Part shown: one piece after another, positions 52,541-60,489 of the stretch
How the letters are laid out: every line of letters starts with the position of its first letter
How positions within the stretch are numbered: position 1 is the stretch's first letter
Assembly: GCA_963829835.1 (NCBI GenBank)
Contig: CAWHKC010000003.1
Location: 186,001-250,000, forward strand
DNA length: 64,000 nucleotides
DNA from: Berkiella sp963829835
GTDB lineage: Bacteria > Pseudomonadota > Gammaproteobacteria > Berkiellales > Berkiellaceae
Direction: 5' to 3'
Position numbers and translations under genes: made by a program
Notes under the pieces: model-generated
Told to the model about the DNA's origin: nothing
Seen by the model: only the letters and a program-made list of their open reading frames with translations
Databases searched by the model: none

Positions 52541-53736
52541 AATAACTCCATGTTTGGTGCGCTTATTTTACTCTGCAGGATCCCACCAACCGAATCGGTG
52601 CCTACAATAGTGCCACCACCAAGACAATTCACGCCATCGTAAAAAACGATGGATTGTCCTGGGGTAACCGCGCGTTGTGGTTCATTAAAAGTGATAATGG
52701 CTTTATCATTATCCAGAAATACTTTGCAGTGTTGATCTGCTTGTCGGTAACGTACTTTCGCTGTACAAGTAAAAGGGGTGGTTTTTCCAAGGCCACTCAC
52801 CCAATGTAACTGATGGGCTAAAAGATGTTTACTAAAATGCCAAGGATGTTCATTATTTTGGGTCACGAATAAAGTATTAGCAACAGTATCTTTGCCCACC
52901 ACATACCAAGGTTTTTCATCGAATCCCTTTAAACCACCAATTTTTAAACCGTGGCGTTGCCCTAAGGTATAGAACATCAAGCCGTCATGTTCAGCAATGG
53001 TTTGGCCTTCTGGGGTTTTCATGACACCCGGTGAATTTTTAAGGTAATCTTGTAAAAAAGTCTTGAATTTTCTTTCACCGATAAAGCAGATCCCGGTGCT
53101 ATCTTTTTTGTCATGGATCAGAAGACCTGCTTGTTTTGCTAACATTCTCACCATGGGTTTTTCTAAATGGCCCACGGGAAAAAGGCTTTTACTTAAAGCG
53201 GATTGATTAATGGTATACAAAAAGTAACTTTGATCTTTATTTTGATCCAAGCCTCTTTGTAAGACATATTGTTCTTGGGTTTCTTGGTGAAGGGTTTGCT
53301 TTTGTACATAATGGCCAGTGGCGATAGAGTCTGCGCCCAGTTTTAAAGCATGTTCTAAAAAGGCTTTAAATTTGATCTCTTGATTACACAGGATATCGGG
53401 GTTGGGTGTTCGGCCAGCTTGATACTCTTCCAGAAAGAAACTAAAAACATTTTGCCAATATTCTTGGGCGAAGTTAATGGTATGTAAGGGAATATTTAAT
53501 TTTTTGCAAAGCAATTTCACATCAGCCAAATCAGATTCAGCTGAACAAAATGACGCAGTATCATCCTCATCCCAGTTTTTCATGAATAAACCTTGAACAT
53601 CATAGCCTTGTTCTTTCAAAAGCAAGGCACTGACGGAGGAATCAACACCGCCGGATAGGCCGACAAATACTGTGTGTTTAGTTTTCAAGGTATTAGTATG
53701 GTAATCAACTTTATTGGTGACTCTGCATTCTAACAT
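52537..53736 (-). CDS. mnmA: tRNA-specific 2-thiouridylase
   Basis: 399 residues as called. It thiolates U34 of Lys, Glu and Gln tRNAs. The PP-loop motif GLSGGVDSSVSALLL is near residue 27, the catalytic Cys pair is in PDILCNQEIKF and STGICFIGER, and the LGQRHGLKIGG and PWYVVGKD blocks follow. The first ~16 residues are unlike the family and no clear SD precedes ATG 53736, so the real start may be the TTG at codon 17 (giving ~383 residues). It is divergent from icd and overlaps purB by 4 bp. Confidence 0.95.
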   Translation of the reverse strand: MLECRVTNKVDYHTNTLKTKHTVFVGLSGGVDSSVSALLLKEQGYDVQGLFMKNWDEDDTASFCSAESDLADVKLLCKKLNIPLHTINFAQEYWQNVFSFFLEEYQAGRTPNPDILCNQEIKFKAFLEHALKLGADSIATGHYVQKQTLHQETQEQYVLQRGLDQNKDQSYFLYTINQSALSKSLFPVGHLEKPMVRMLAKQAGLLIHDKKDSTGICFIGERKFKTFLQDYLKNSPGVMKTPEGQTIAEHDGLMFYTLGQRHGLKIGGLKGFDEKPWYVVGKDTVANTLFVTQNNEHPWHFSKHLLAHQLHWVSGLGKTTPFTCTAKVRYRQADQHCKVFLDNDKAIITFNEPQRAVTPGQSIVFYDGVNCLGGGTIVGTDSVGGILQSKISAPNMELL

Positions 53737-53842
53737 ATCTGCAATCTTGAGAAAAAAATTATTGGGTGAACTGATGTGTGATTTATTGGTTTGGGCTAAA
53801 CTAAGGTACTGATTGCTAATAAAAAATCTTCAAGAGGCCGCC

Positions 53843-55099
53843 ATGACGTATCAAAAATTAGTTATCCCTAAAGAGGGGAATAAAATTCACGTAAACAAAG
53901 ATGCTTCCTTAAGCGTGCCAGATAACCCCATTATCCCCTTTATTGAAGGTGATGGGATCGGCGTTGATATTACACCTGTGATGCGCAAAGTCGTTGATGC
54001 TGCAGTTAAGAAAGCTTACCAGCGTGATCGCAATATAGCCTGGATGGAAATATACGCCGGCGAGAAAGCGACCCAAGTTTATGGCCCAAATCAGTGGCTA
54101 CCAGAAGAATCGCTTAAAGCCATGGCAGAGTATGCTGTTGCTATCAAAGGTCCATTGACGACCCCAGTAGGCGGCGGGATCCGCTCTTTAAATGTGGCAA
54201 TACGGCAAAAGCTTGATTTATATGTATGTTTACGCCCAATTCATTATTTTCCGGGAACTCCAAGTCCGGTTAAGCGCCCAGAAGATACCGAAATGGTTAT
54301 TTTTAGAGAAAACTCTGAAGACATTTATGCTGGGATTGAATGGAAGGCGGGTTCTCCTGAAGCCAAAAAATTAATCAGCTTTTTGCAAGATCAAATGGAT
54401 GTGACGCAGATTCGATTTCCTGAAAACTGTGGGATAGGGATCAAACCTGTTTCTAAACAAGGGACACAGCGTTTAGTGCGAAGAGCCATTCAATATGCCA
54501 TTGATAACGATAAGCCTTCAGTCACGTTCGTGCATAAAGGCAATATTATGAAATTTACTGAGGGTGCTTTCAAAGATTGGGGCTATGCACTTGCTGTTGA
54601 AGAATTTGCCGCCAAGCCTTTTGAAGGTGGCCCATGGCATGTTTTAAAGAATCCTAAAAATGGCAAAGATATCATGATCAATGATGTCATTGCGGATGCT
54701 TTCTTACAGCAGATTTTACTCAGACCAAAAGATTATAGTGTTATCGCTACCTTGAACTTAAATGGTGATTATATTTCAGATGCACTGGCTGCACAGGTTG
54801 GTGGCATTGGAATCGCCCCAGGCGCTAACCTGAGTGATAGCGTCGCTGTTTTTGAAGCAACTCACGGCACTGCACCAAAATATGCCAAACAAGATAAGGT
54901 GAACCCTGGTTCATTAATCTTGTCTGCGGAAATGATGTTACGTCATTTGGGTTGGATTGAAGCCGCTGATCTGATCATTAAAGGAACGGAAGGGGCTATC
55001 GCGAGCAAGAAAGTGACCTACGACTTTGCTCGATTAATGGAAAATGCAAAAACAGTAAGTTGCTCTGCTTTTGGCGATGAAATTATCCATCATATGTAA
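53843..55099 (+). CDS. icd: NADP-dependent isocitrate dehydrogenase
   Basis: 418 residues from ATG 53843 (SD AAGAGG). It oxidises isocitrate to 2-oxoglutarate in the TCA cycle. The protein matches E. coli Icd from end to end, including GPLTTPVGGGIRSLNVAIRQ (the regulatory Ser in the substrate loop), RENSEDIYAGIEW, LNGDYISDALAAQVGG, the metal Asp residues, and EATHGTAPKYA. A TTG start at 53813 in the same frame is less likely. It is divergent from mnmA and is followed by a hairpin before convergent cspD. Confidence 0.97.
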   Translation: MTYQKLVIPKEGNKIHVNKDASLSVPDNPIIPFIEGDGIGVDITPVMRKVVDAAVKKAYQRDRNIAWMEIYAGEKATQVYGPNQWLPEESLKAMAEYAVAIKGPLTTPVGGGIRSLNVAIRQKLDLYVCLRPIHYFPGTPSPVKRPEDTEMVIFRENSEDIYAGIEWKAGSPEAKKLISFLQDQMDVTQIRFPENCGIGIKPVSKQGTQRLVRRAIQYAIDNDKPSVTFVHKGNIMKFTEGAFKDWGYALAVEEFAAKPFEGGPWHVLKNPKNGKDIMINDVIADAFLQQILLRPKDYSVIATLNLNGDYISDALAAQVGGIGIAPGANLSDSVAVFEATHGTAPKYAKQDKVNPGSLILSAEMMLRHLGWIEAADLIIKGTEGAIASKKVTYDFARLMENAKTVSCSAFGDEIIHHM

Positions 55100-55107
55100 G
55101 ACATGAT

Positions 55108-55140
55108 TTCCTTCTCCCTCTTTATAGGAGGGGGAAGGAA
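55108..55140. terminator. Bidirectional hairpin between icd and cspD
   Basis: TTCCTTCTCCCTC (55108-55120) pairs with GAGGGGGAAGGAA (55128-55140) around TTTATAG with one mismatch. The location between convergent stops suggests termination of both genes. It resembles in composition the hairpins at 19801 and 58317. Confidence 0.6.
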
Positions 55141-55153
55141 CCATTGTTGTCCA

Positions 55154-55420
55154 TTATGCTTCAGCGCTTTCCATAACACTTACTCTTTGTGTATCAGTTT
55201 GGGCTTCTACTGCAGCCCCTGTAGTGCGAATATCGGCTGCATGTAGTCCTTTAGGGCCTTCATTGACCTCAAAAGTGACCGGTTGGCCTGCTTTGAGGCA
55301 CTTATAGCCATCCATGACTATGGCGGAGAAATGTGCAAATACATCTTGTCCACCACCTTCTGGACAAATGAAACCATAACCCTTTGCACTATTGAACCAC
55401 TTTACTATCCCGCTTGGCAT
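55154..55420 (-). CDS. cspD: Cold-shock domain protein, CspD-like
   Basis: 88 residues. The cold-shock domain holds RNP1 (KGYGFICPEGGG) and RNP2 (DVFAHFSAI). CspD-like proteins bind single-stranded nucleic acids and inhibit replication in slow growth. The CPEGGGxDVFAHF variant and location divergent from clpS-clpA support cspD over cspA. It has a ~20-residue Glu/Thr-rich tail beyond the core. AAAAGGAT precedes the ATG. The 259-bp spacer to clpS holds both promoters but no further gene. Confidence 0.92.
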   Translation of the reverse strand: MPSGIVKWFNSAKGYGFICPEGGGQDVFAHFSAIVMDGYKCLKAGQPVTFEVNEGPKGLHAADIRTTGAAVEAQTDTQRVSVMESAEA

Positions 55421-55679
55421 ATAAAATCCTTTTCAATAGAAATAAGCCAATAAAACTACTTTAGAGGCTAAACTTATACTTAACACGCACTCATCCCACT
55501 CATTAGGGGTGAGAACATCATAACTGTTGTACATAAACGGTTATTCAGTCAAGACTTAAGTCATAATTAGGTATAAGTTAATTATCTGTCAAAAACCAAA
55601 TATCTATGCGACAATAAAAAATGAAAAGAATTTTTTGTTATGGAAAGCGAGGTAGCCAATAGTTGGCTAATATCAGATT

Positions 55680-56003
55680 ATGGGCACAGCATCTGGTCGG
55701 GGATCAGTCACCCCAGCAGTAAAGGCTGAAAAGAAAGCATCGAAACTCAGCCGCCCTACAAAGTACATGGTGCTGTTAGTTAATGACGATTATACACCGA
55801 TGGACTTTGTGGTAGTTGTATTAGAGCAGTTTTTTGCGATGAGTTACCCTCGAGCTGTGAAGGTAATGTTAGATGTCCACAATCATGGAAGAGCAATTTG
55901 TGGCATTTATACTCGAGACATCGCTGAAACAAAGGTAGCACAAGTTAACGAATTTGCAAGGCTGAATGATCATCCATTGCTTTGCAAAATGGAAAAAGTA
56001 TAA
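55680..56003 (+). CDS. clpS: ATP-dependent Clp protease adaptor ClpS
   Basis: 107 residues. ClpS delivers N-degron substrates to ClpAP. The conserved VNDDYTPMDFVVVVL (N-end residue pocket), AVKVMLDVHNHG (with pocket His) and CGIYTRDIAETKV blocks are intact. The ~25-residue basic N-terminal tail is normal. It starts 36 bp before clpA, and both form the classic operon. The leucyl/phenylalanyl transferase Aat, which makes substrates for ClpS, is encoded 2.7 kb downstream. Confidence 0.96.
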   Translation: MGTASGRGSVTPAVKAEKKASKLSRPTKYMVLLVNDDYTPMDFVVVVLEQFFAMSYPRAVKVMLDVHNHGRAICGIYTRDIAETKVAQVNEFARLNDHPLLCKMEKV

Positions 56004-56039
56004 CTTTACAAAGCTAAACGACGCCGGAGGTCTAATGCC

Positions 56040-58304
56040 ATGTTGAGCAAAGAACTAGAAATGACGCTCAACCTAGCATTTAAAGAAGCCAGGGAAAAGC
56101 GTCATGAATTTATGACCGTTGAGCATCTGTTATTGGCATTGCTTGACAATTCTGCTGCTTCTAATGTGCTACGTTCTTGTGGGGCAGATGTTGAACGCCT
56201 TCGACAAGATTTACAAACATTTGTTGATGAAACCACCCCTTTAATTCCTTCTACTGAATCTCATCGTGAAACTCAGCCTACTTTAGGTTTTCAACGCGTA
56301 TTGCAAAGAGCTGTTTTTCATGTTCAGTCAGCAGGCAGAGAAGAAGTCACTGGGGCTAATGTTTTGGCTGCCATCTTTAGTGAACAAGAAAGCCAAGCAG
56401 TGTATTTTCTTAAACAAGAAAACATTACTCGGCTTGATGTTGTTAACTTTATTTCACATGGTATTTCCAAAGTGGAAGAACCACGTGAGATGGATGAACC
56501 TGATATTGAACAGCCGATTGAACATGATGGCGCGCATGAAGCACCAGGGAAGAGTCCATTAGAAGCTTATGCTATCAATTTAAATTTATTAGCAAAGCAA
56601 GGTAAAATTGATCCGCTCATCGGACGCGAACAAGAATTGGAACGTACAGTCCAAATTTTATGCCGCAGACGTAAGAATAATCCTCTTTATGTTGGTGAGG
56701 CAGGTGTAGGTAAAACAGCCATCGCCGAGGGTTTAGCCAAAGCTATCGTAGAAGGAAATGTACCAAAAGCATTGGGTCATTGCACCGTGTATGCTTTGGA
56801 CTTGGGTTCTTTGCTTGCTGGTACAAAATATCGTGGTGATTTTGAAAAGAGATTCAAATCATTACTCCAACATTTACGTAGAGATTCAGGTGCCGTATTA
56901 TTTATTGATGAAATTCATACCATTATTGGTGCAGGTGCTGCATCCGGTGGTGTGATGGATGCTTCTAATTTAATAAAACCGATGTTAGCAACAGGTGATT
57001 TACGTTGCATAGGTTCTACCACGTATCAAGAATACAGAGGCATCTTTGAAAAAGACAGAGCGCTTGCTAGACGCTTCCAAAAAATTGATATTCGTGAACC
57101 TTCAATAGAAGAAACTGTTCTGATATTGAAAGGTATTAAAACGCATTTTGAGCAACATCACCAAATCCGTTATACCGGCGCGGCCTTAAGAGCAGCTGCA
57201 GAACTCGCAGGGCGTTATATTCGTGATAGATTTTTACCGGATAAAGCCATTGATGTGGTAGATGAAGCAGGTGCTTATCAACGTTTACTGCCAGAACGTC
57301 GTCGTAAGAAAGTGATCGGCGTCAAAGATGTTGAGGCCATTGTTGCTAAAATGGCTAGAATTCCTTCAAAAACAGTATCAACTTCAGATCGCTCGTTACT
57401 GGGTGGATTAGAAGAAGAATTGAAATCAAAAGTTTTTGGTCAAGACAAAGCGATTCATTATTTGGCAACTTCTGTCAAAATGGGACGTTCTGGTTTAACT
57501 GATCCAGAAAAACCAACAGGATGTTTCTTATTTGCAGGGCCAACAGGGGTTGGTAAAACCGAAGTATCCAAGCAATTAGCTAAATCTTTAGGGGTTGAAC
57601 TGATTCGCTTTGATATGTCTGAATATATGGAAAGTCATACGGTTTCAAGATTAATCGGCGCGCCTCCTGGCTATGTTGGTTATGATCATGGTGGATTATT
57701 AACAGAAGCCGTTACCAAAAACCCTCATTCTGTTGTGTTGTTAGATGAAATTGAGAAAGCACATCCGGATGTCTTTAACTTATTATTGCAAGTGATGGAT
57801 CATGGTTCTTTAACCGATACCAATGGACGCAAAGCAGACTTTCGTCATGTGACCCTCATCCTAACCACCAATGCGGGTGCTTCGATGATGGACAGAAATT
57901 CCATTGGCTTTAAAGAACAAGAACATCGGGCAGATGGAATGAACGCGATTCAAAAAACCTTTACGCCTGAGTTTAGAAATCGACTGGATGCGATTATTCA
58001 ATTTGAACCTTTAAATGAAAAGATCATTACCCGCGTTGTGGATAAATTCTTAGATGAGTTGTCCAAACGTTTAGCTGAAAAAGATGTGACTTTGGAAGTT
58101 GATGCTAAAGCACGTACTTGGCTTGCTGAGAAAGGGTATGACAAAAAGATGGGCGCACGTCCAATGGCTCGTCTCATTCAAGAGCAACTCAAGAAACCGC
58201 TTGCCGATGAATTACTGTTTGGCAAGTTGGCGCTAGGTGGTTCAGTCGAAGTGTCAGTAGATGAAAATGGTATTTGTCTAGCCGTTTTTGAACCAACCGA
58301 GTAG
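56040..58304 (+). CDS. clpA: ATP-dependent Clp protease ATP-binding subunit ClpA
   Basis: 754 residues, full length. An N-domain (1-~145) binds ClpS; two AAA+ modules follow with Walker A motifs GEAGVGKTAI (~218) and GPTGVGKTE (~499), Walker B LFIDEIHT and VLLDEIEKAHPDV, and sensor-2 GARPMARLI near the C-terminus. It unfolds substrates and feeds ClpP. The SD GGAGG lies 9 nt before ATG 56040. clpP is not in the window. Confidence 0.97.
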   Translation: MLSKELEMTLNLAFKEAREKRHEFMTVEHLLLALLDNSAASNVLRSCGADVERLRQDLQTFVDETTPLIPSTESHRETQPTLGFQRVLQRAVFHVQSAGREEVTGANVLAAIFSEQESQAVYFLKQENITRLDVVNFISHGISKVEEPREMDEPDIEQPIEHDGAHEAPGKSPLEAYAINLNLLAKQGKIDPLIGREQELERTVQILCRRRKNNPLYVGEAGVGKTAIAEGLAKAIVEGNVPKALGHCTVYALDLGSLLAGTKYRGDFEKRFKSLLQHLRRDSGAVLFIDEIHTIIGAGAASGGVMDASNLIKPMLATGDLRCIGSTTYQEYRGIFEKDRALARRFQKIDIREPSIEETVLILKGIKTHFEQHHQIRYTGAALRAAAELAGRYIRDRFLPDKAIDVVDEAGAYQRLLPERRRKKVIGVKDVEAIVAKMARIPSKTVSTSDRSLLGGLEEELKSKVFGQDKAIHYLATSVKMGRSGLTDPEKPTGCFLFAGPTGVGKTEVSKQLAKSLGVELIRFDMSEYMESHTVSRLIGAPPGYVGYDHGGLLTEAVTKNPHSVVLLDEIEKAHPDVFNLLLQVMDHGSLTDTNGRKADFRHVTLILTTNAGASMMDRNSIGFKEQEHRADGMNAIQKTFTPEFRNRLDAIIQFEPLNEKIITRVVDKFLDELSKRLAEKDVTLEVDAKARTWLAEKGYDKKMGARPMARLIQEQLKKPLADELLFGKLALGGSVEVSVDENGICLAVFEPTE

Positions 58305-58316
58305 GACTTTTGCTCC

Positions 58317-58343
58317 ACCCCTCTTCCGTGAAGGAAGAGGGGA
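58317..58343. terminator. Hairpin between clpA and infA
   Basis: CCCCTCTTCC (58318-58327) and GGAAGAGGGG (58333-58342) form a perfect 10-bp stem with a GTGAA loop between convergent stops. There is no T-run on the plus strand; TTCTCCTCTCC follows on the minus strand. Confidence 0.6.
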
Positions 58344-58356
58344 GAGGAGAAGAAGT

Positions 58357-58623
58357 TTATTCTTCGTCAGCAGCAGCAGGCGCCTCTTTATCACTTCCTT
58401 TACCGTCACGGTTACGGAATATGATACGGCCTTTGGTGAGATCATAAGGCGTTAATTGCACAGTAACCCTATCACCAGTCAAAATTCGAATGTAGTTTTT
58501 ACGCATTCTGCCTGAGATATGGGCAGTCACAACATGTTTATTATCGAGTTCAACCCTAAACATGGTATTTGGAAGCGTCTCAGTGACGGTACCTTCCATT
58601 TCAATATGATCTTCTTTTGGCAT
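58357..58623 (-). CDS. infA: Translation initiation factor IF-1 with acidic C-terminal tail
   Basis: 88 residues from ATG 58623 (SD AAGGGT). The S1-like OB fold is complete: EMEGTVTETLPNTMFRVELDN, HISGRMRKNYIRIL, GDRVTVQLTPYDLTKGRI. IF-1 is normally about 72 residues; here ~15 extra residues (KGSDKEAPAAADEE) follow. It binds the 30S A site during initiation. A GTG 6 bp upstream is a less likely start. aat ends 80 bp upstream; the ate gene often found between aat and infA is absent. Confidence 0.95.
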   Translation of the reverse strand: MPKEDHIEMEGTVTETLPNTMFRVELDNKHVVTAHISGRMRKNYIRILTGDRVTVQLTPYDLTKGRIIFRNRDGKGSDKEAPAAADEE

Positions 58624-58703
58624 GTTCACCCTTAAAAGTTAAAAATATGCGCATTCGCGCGTCATCCTACCAAATATTGCTCCCGCAGGAAACTCCCTCT
58701 AGC

Positions 58704-59399
58704 TTAAGTTATGCTCAAACACCATTTAGATATTCTGCTTTCAAACTTATTATTCTGGGTTAATTTTTCTAGAAAGACCTTTCGTGTGATGGTGGTTGCT
58801 CCTAAAGAAGCCAGATGAGGTGACCACATTTGGCAATCAATGAATTCAAAGTTCCATTGTTTAAGCTGTTCTGCTAAATATACTAGAGCGATTTTTGACG
58901 CATTCGTTTTGCGACTAAACATCGATTCTCCGAAGAACAAACGCCCTAATGAAATACCGTAAATGCCACCCACTAAAGTTTCTTGGGAATAAACTTCAAT
59001 TGAGTGGGCATAGCCTAGTTCATGCAACCTGATGTAAGCATTTTGCATCTCCTTGGTTATCCAAGTACCGTTGGCATCTTTTCTAGGGGCCGCACAGGCC
59101 TGGATGACTTGCGTAAAATTTTCATCCGCTCTCACTTCAAAATCGTTTTGGCGAATGGCTTTTTTTAAGCTAGTTGAAATATGCACAGAATCGACAGTCA
59201 AAATGGTCCGGGGATCCGGACTCCACCATAAAATGGGTTCTTCATCAAACCAGGGGAAAATGCCTTGTCTATAGGCTGCTAAAAGACGTTCTGAGCTGAG
59301 ATCGCCCCCAATGGCGAGTAAACCATTGGGTTCGGATAATGCCAATTCAGGATTGGGGAAATAATCGACATCATTGGTTAGGTAATATGGGATTTGCAT
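58704..59399 (-). CDS. aat: Leucyl/phenylalanyl-tRNA--protein transferase
   Basis: 231 residues. It attaches Leu or Phe to N-terminal Arg/Lys of proteins, creating N-degrons for ClpS-ClpAP. Signature blocks FPNPELALSEPNGLLAIGGDLS, YRQGIFPWFDEEPILWWSPDPR, GGIYGISLGRLFFGESMFS and DCQMWSPHLASLGA are all present. It starts 3 bp after the trxB stop, so they are co-transcribed. Confidence 0.96.
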   Translation of the reverse strand: MQIPYYLTNDVDYFPNPELALSEPNGLLAIGGDLSSERLLAAYRQGIFPWFDEEPILWWSPDPRTILTVDSVHISTSLKKAIRQNDFEVRADENFTQVIQACAAPRKDANGTWITKEMQNAYIRLHELGYAHSIEVYSQETLVGGIYGISLGRLFFGESMFSRKTNASKIALVYLAEQLKQWNFEFIDCQMWSPHLASLGATTITRKVFLEKLTQNNKFESRISKWCLSIT

Positions 59400-59402
59400 T
59401 GA

Positions 59403-60377
59403 TCATTTCAAATTATCGAGATATTTTTCTGCGTCCAATGCCGCCATACAACCCGTCCCTGCAGAAGTCACTGCTTGTCGATAAACATGATCGGCAACGT
59501 CCCCGGCAGCAAAAACGCCAGGAATACTGGTAGCCGTCGCATTGCCGGAAGAACCACTCTTAACCACAATATAGCCATCTTTCATATCTAATTGGTTTTG
59601 AAATATTTGCGTGTTAGGTGTGTGGCCAATCGCAATAAACACGCCCTCTAAATCAAGCGTTTGTTCCAGGTGAGAAGTGACATGCTTTACCCGAACGCCA
59701 GTGACGCCCATTTTATTGCCCAGCACTTCTTCAAGCGCATGATCCCAAAGGAGTTTAATATTACCCTTTTCGGCTTTCTCAAAGAGCTTGTCTTGCATAA
59801 TTTTCTCAGCGCGTAGCGTACTTCTACGGTGGATTAATGTGACACTAGACGCAATATGTGAGAGATACAGTGCTTCTTCAACGGCAGTGTTACCACCCCC
59901 AATAACAGCAACATCTTTACCTTTGTAAAAGAAGCCATCACAGGTTGCACAAGCGGAAACTCCTTTACCCATAAAGGCATGCTCTGAAGGAAGCCCCAAA
60001 TACTTTGCTGAAGCGCCGGTAGCGATTATCAGACAGTCACAAGAATAAACTGTTCCAGAGTCTCCTTTTAAAATAAAAGGCCTTTCGGTGAGAGTGACTT
60101 CTTCAATATGATCGAAAAGGATTTGCGTATTGAATCGCAAAGCATGTTGTTCCATGCGCTCCATTAAAGCAGGGCCCTGTAAACCCTCCACATCCCCTGG
60201 CCAATTATCCACTTCCGTTGTGGTGGTCAGTTGTCCCCCTTTTTGCATGCCGGTAATCAAGACCGGATGAAGGTTAGCCCGTGCAGCATAGACAGCTGCA
60301 GAATAGCCTGCTGGACCTGAACCCAAGATAATTAATTGATGGTGAACTTTATGGCTCATATTCGCTTTTATCCTCAT
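59403..60377 (-). CDS. trxB: Thioredoxin reductase
   Basis: 324 residues from the first ATG; an internal ATG at 60359 (MSHKVHHQLIILG) gives 318 residues, close to the E. coli length, and GAGGAT lies 11 nt before it, so the start is open. FAD-binding GSGPAGYSAAVYAARA, redox-active CATC (in GVSACATCDGFFY), NADPH-binding GGGNTAVEEALYL, and the C-terminal GVFAAGDVAD are intact. It reduces thioredoxin with NADPH in the cytosol. It is divergent from ftsK and heads trxB-aat. Confidence 0.96.
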   Translation of the reverse strand: MRIKANMSHKVHHQLIILGSGPAGYSAAVYAARANLHPVLITGMQKGGQLTTTTEVDNWPGDVEGLQGPALMERMEQHALRFNTQILFDHIEEVTLTERPFILKGDSGTVYSCDCLIIATGASAKYLGLPSEHAFMGKGVSACATCDGFFYKGKDVAVIGGGNTAVEEALYLSHIASSVTLIHRRSTLRAEKIMQDKLFEKAEKGNIKLLWDHALEEVLGNKMGVTGVRVKHVTSHLEQTLDLEGVFIAIGHTPNTQIFQNQLDMKDGYIVVKSGSSGNATATSIPGVFAAGDVADHVYRQAVTSAGTGCMAALDAEKYLDNLK

Positions 60378-60489
60378 TCTCTGTTGCAGGCAATATTACG
60401 CAAGACGGAAGTTCTCGTCAAAGAAGCCTAGGATAGAAGCCAACTCATGCTAGAATGAAATCAAAATCTTAATAATTAAATGGTAACGC

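Noticed and set aside
53813..53842. N-terminal extension of icd from TTG 53813
   Set aside because: AAGAGG lies in it and serves ATG 53843, which matches the family N-terminus.
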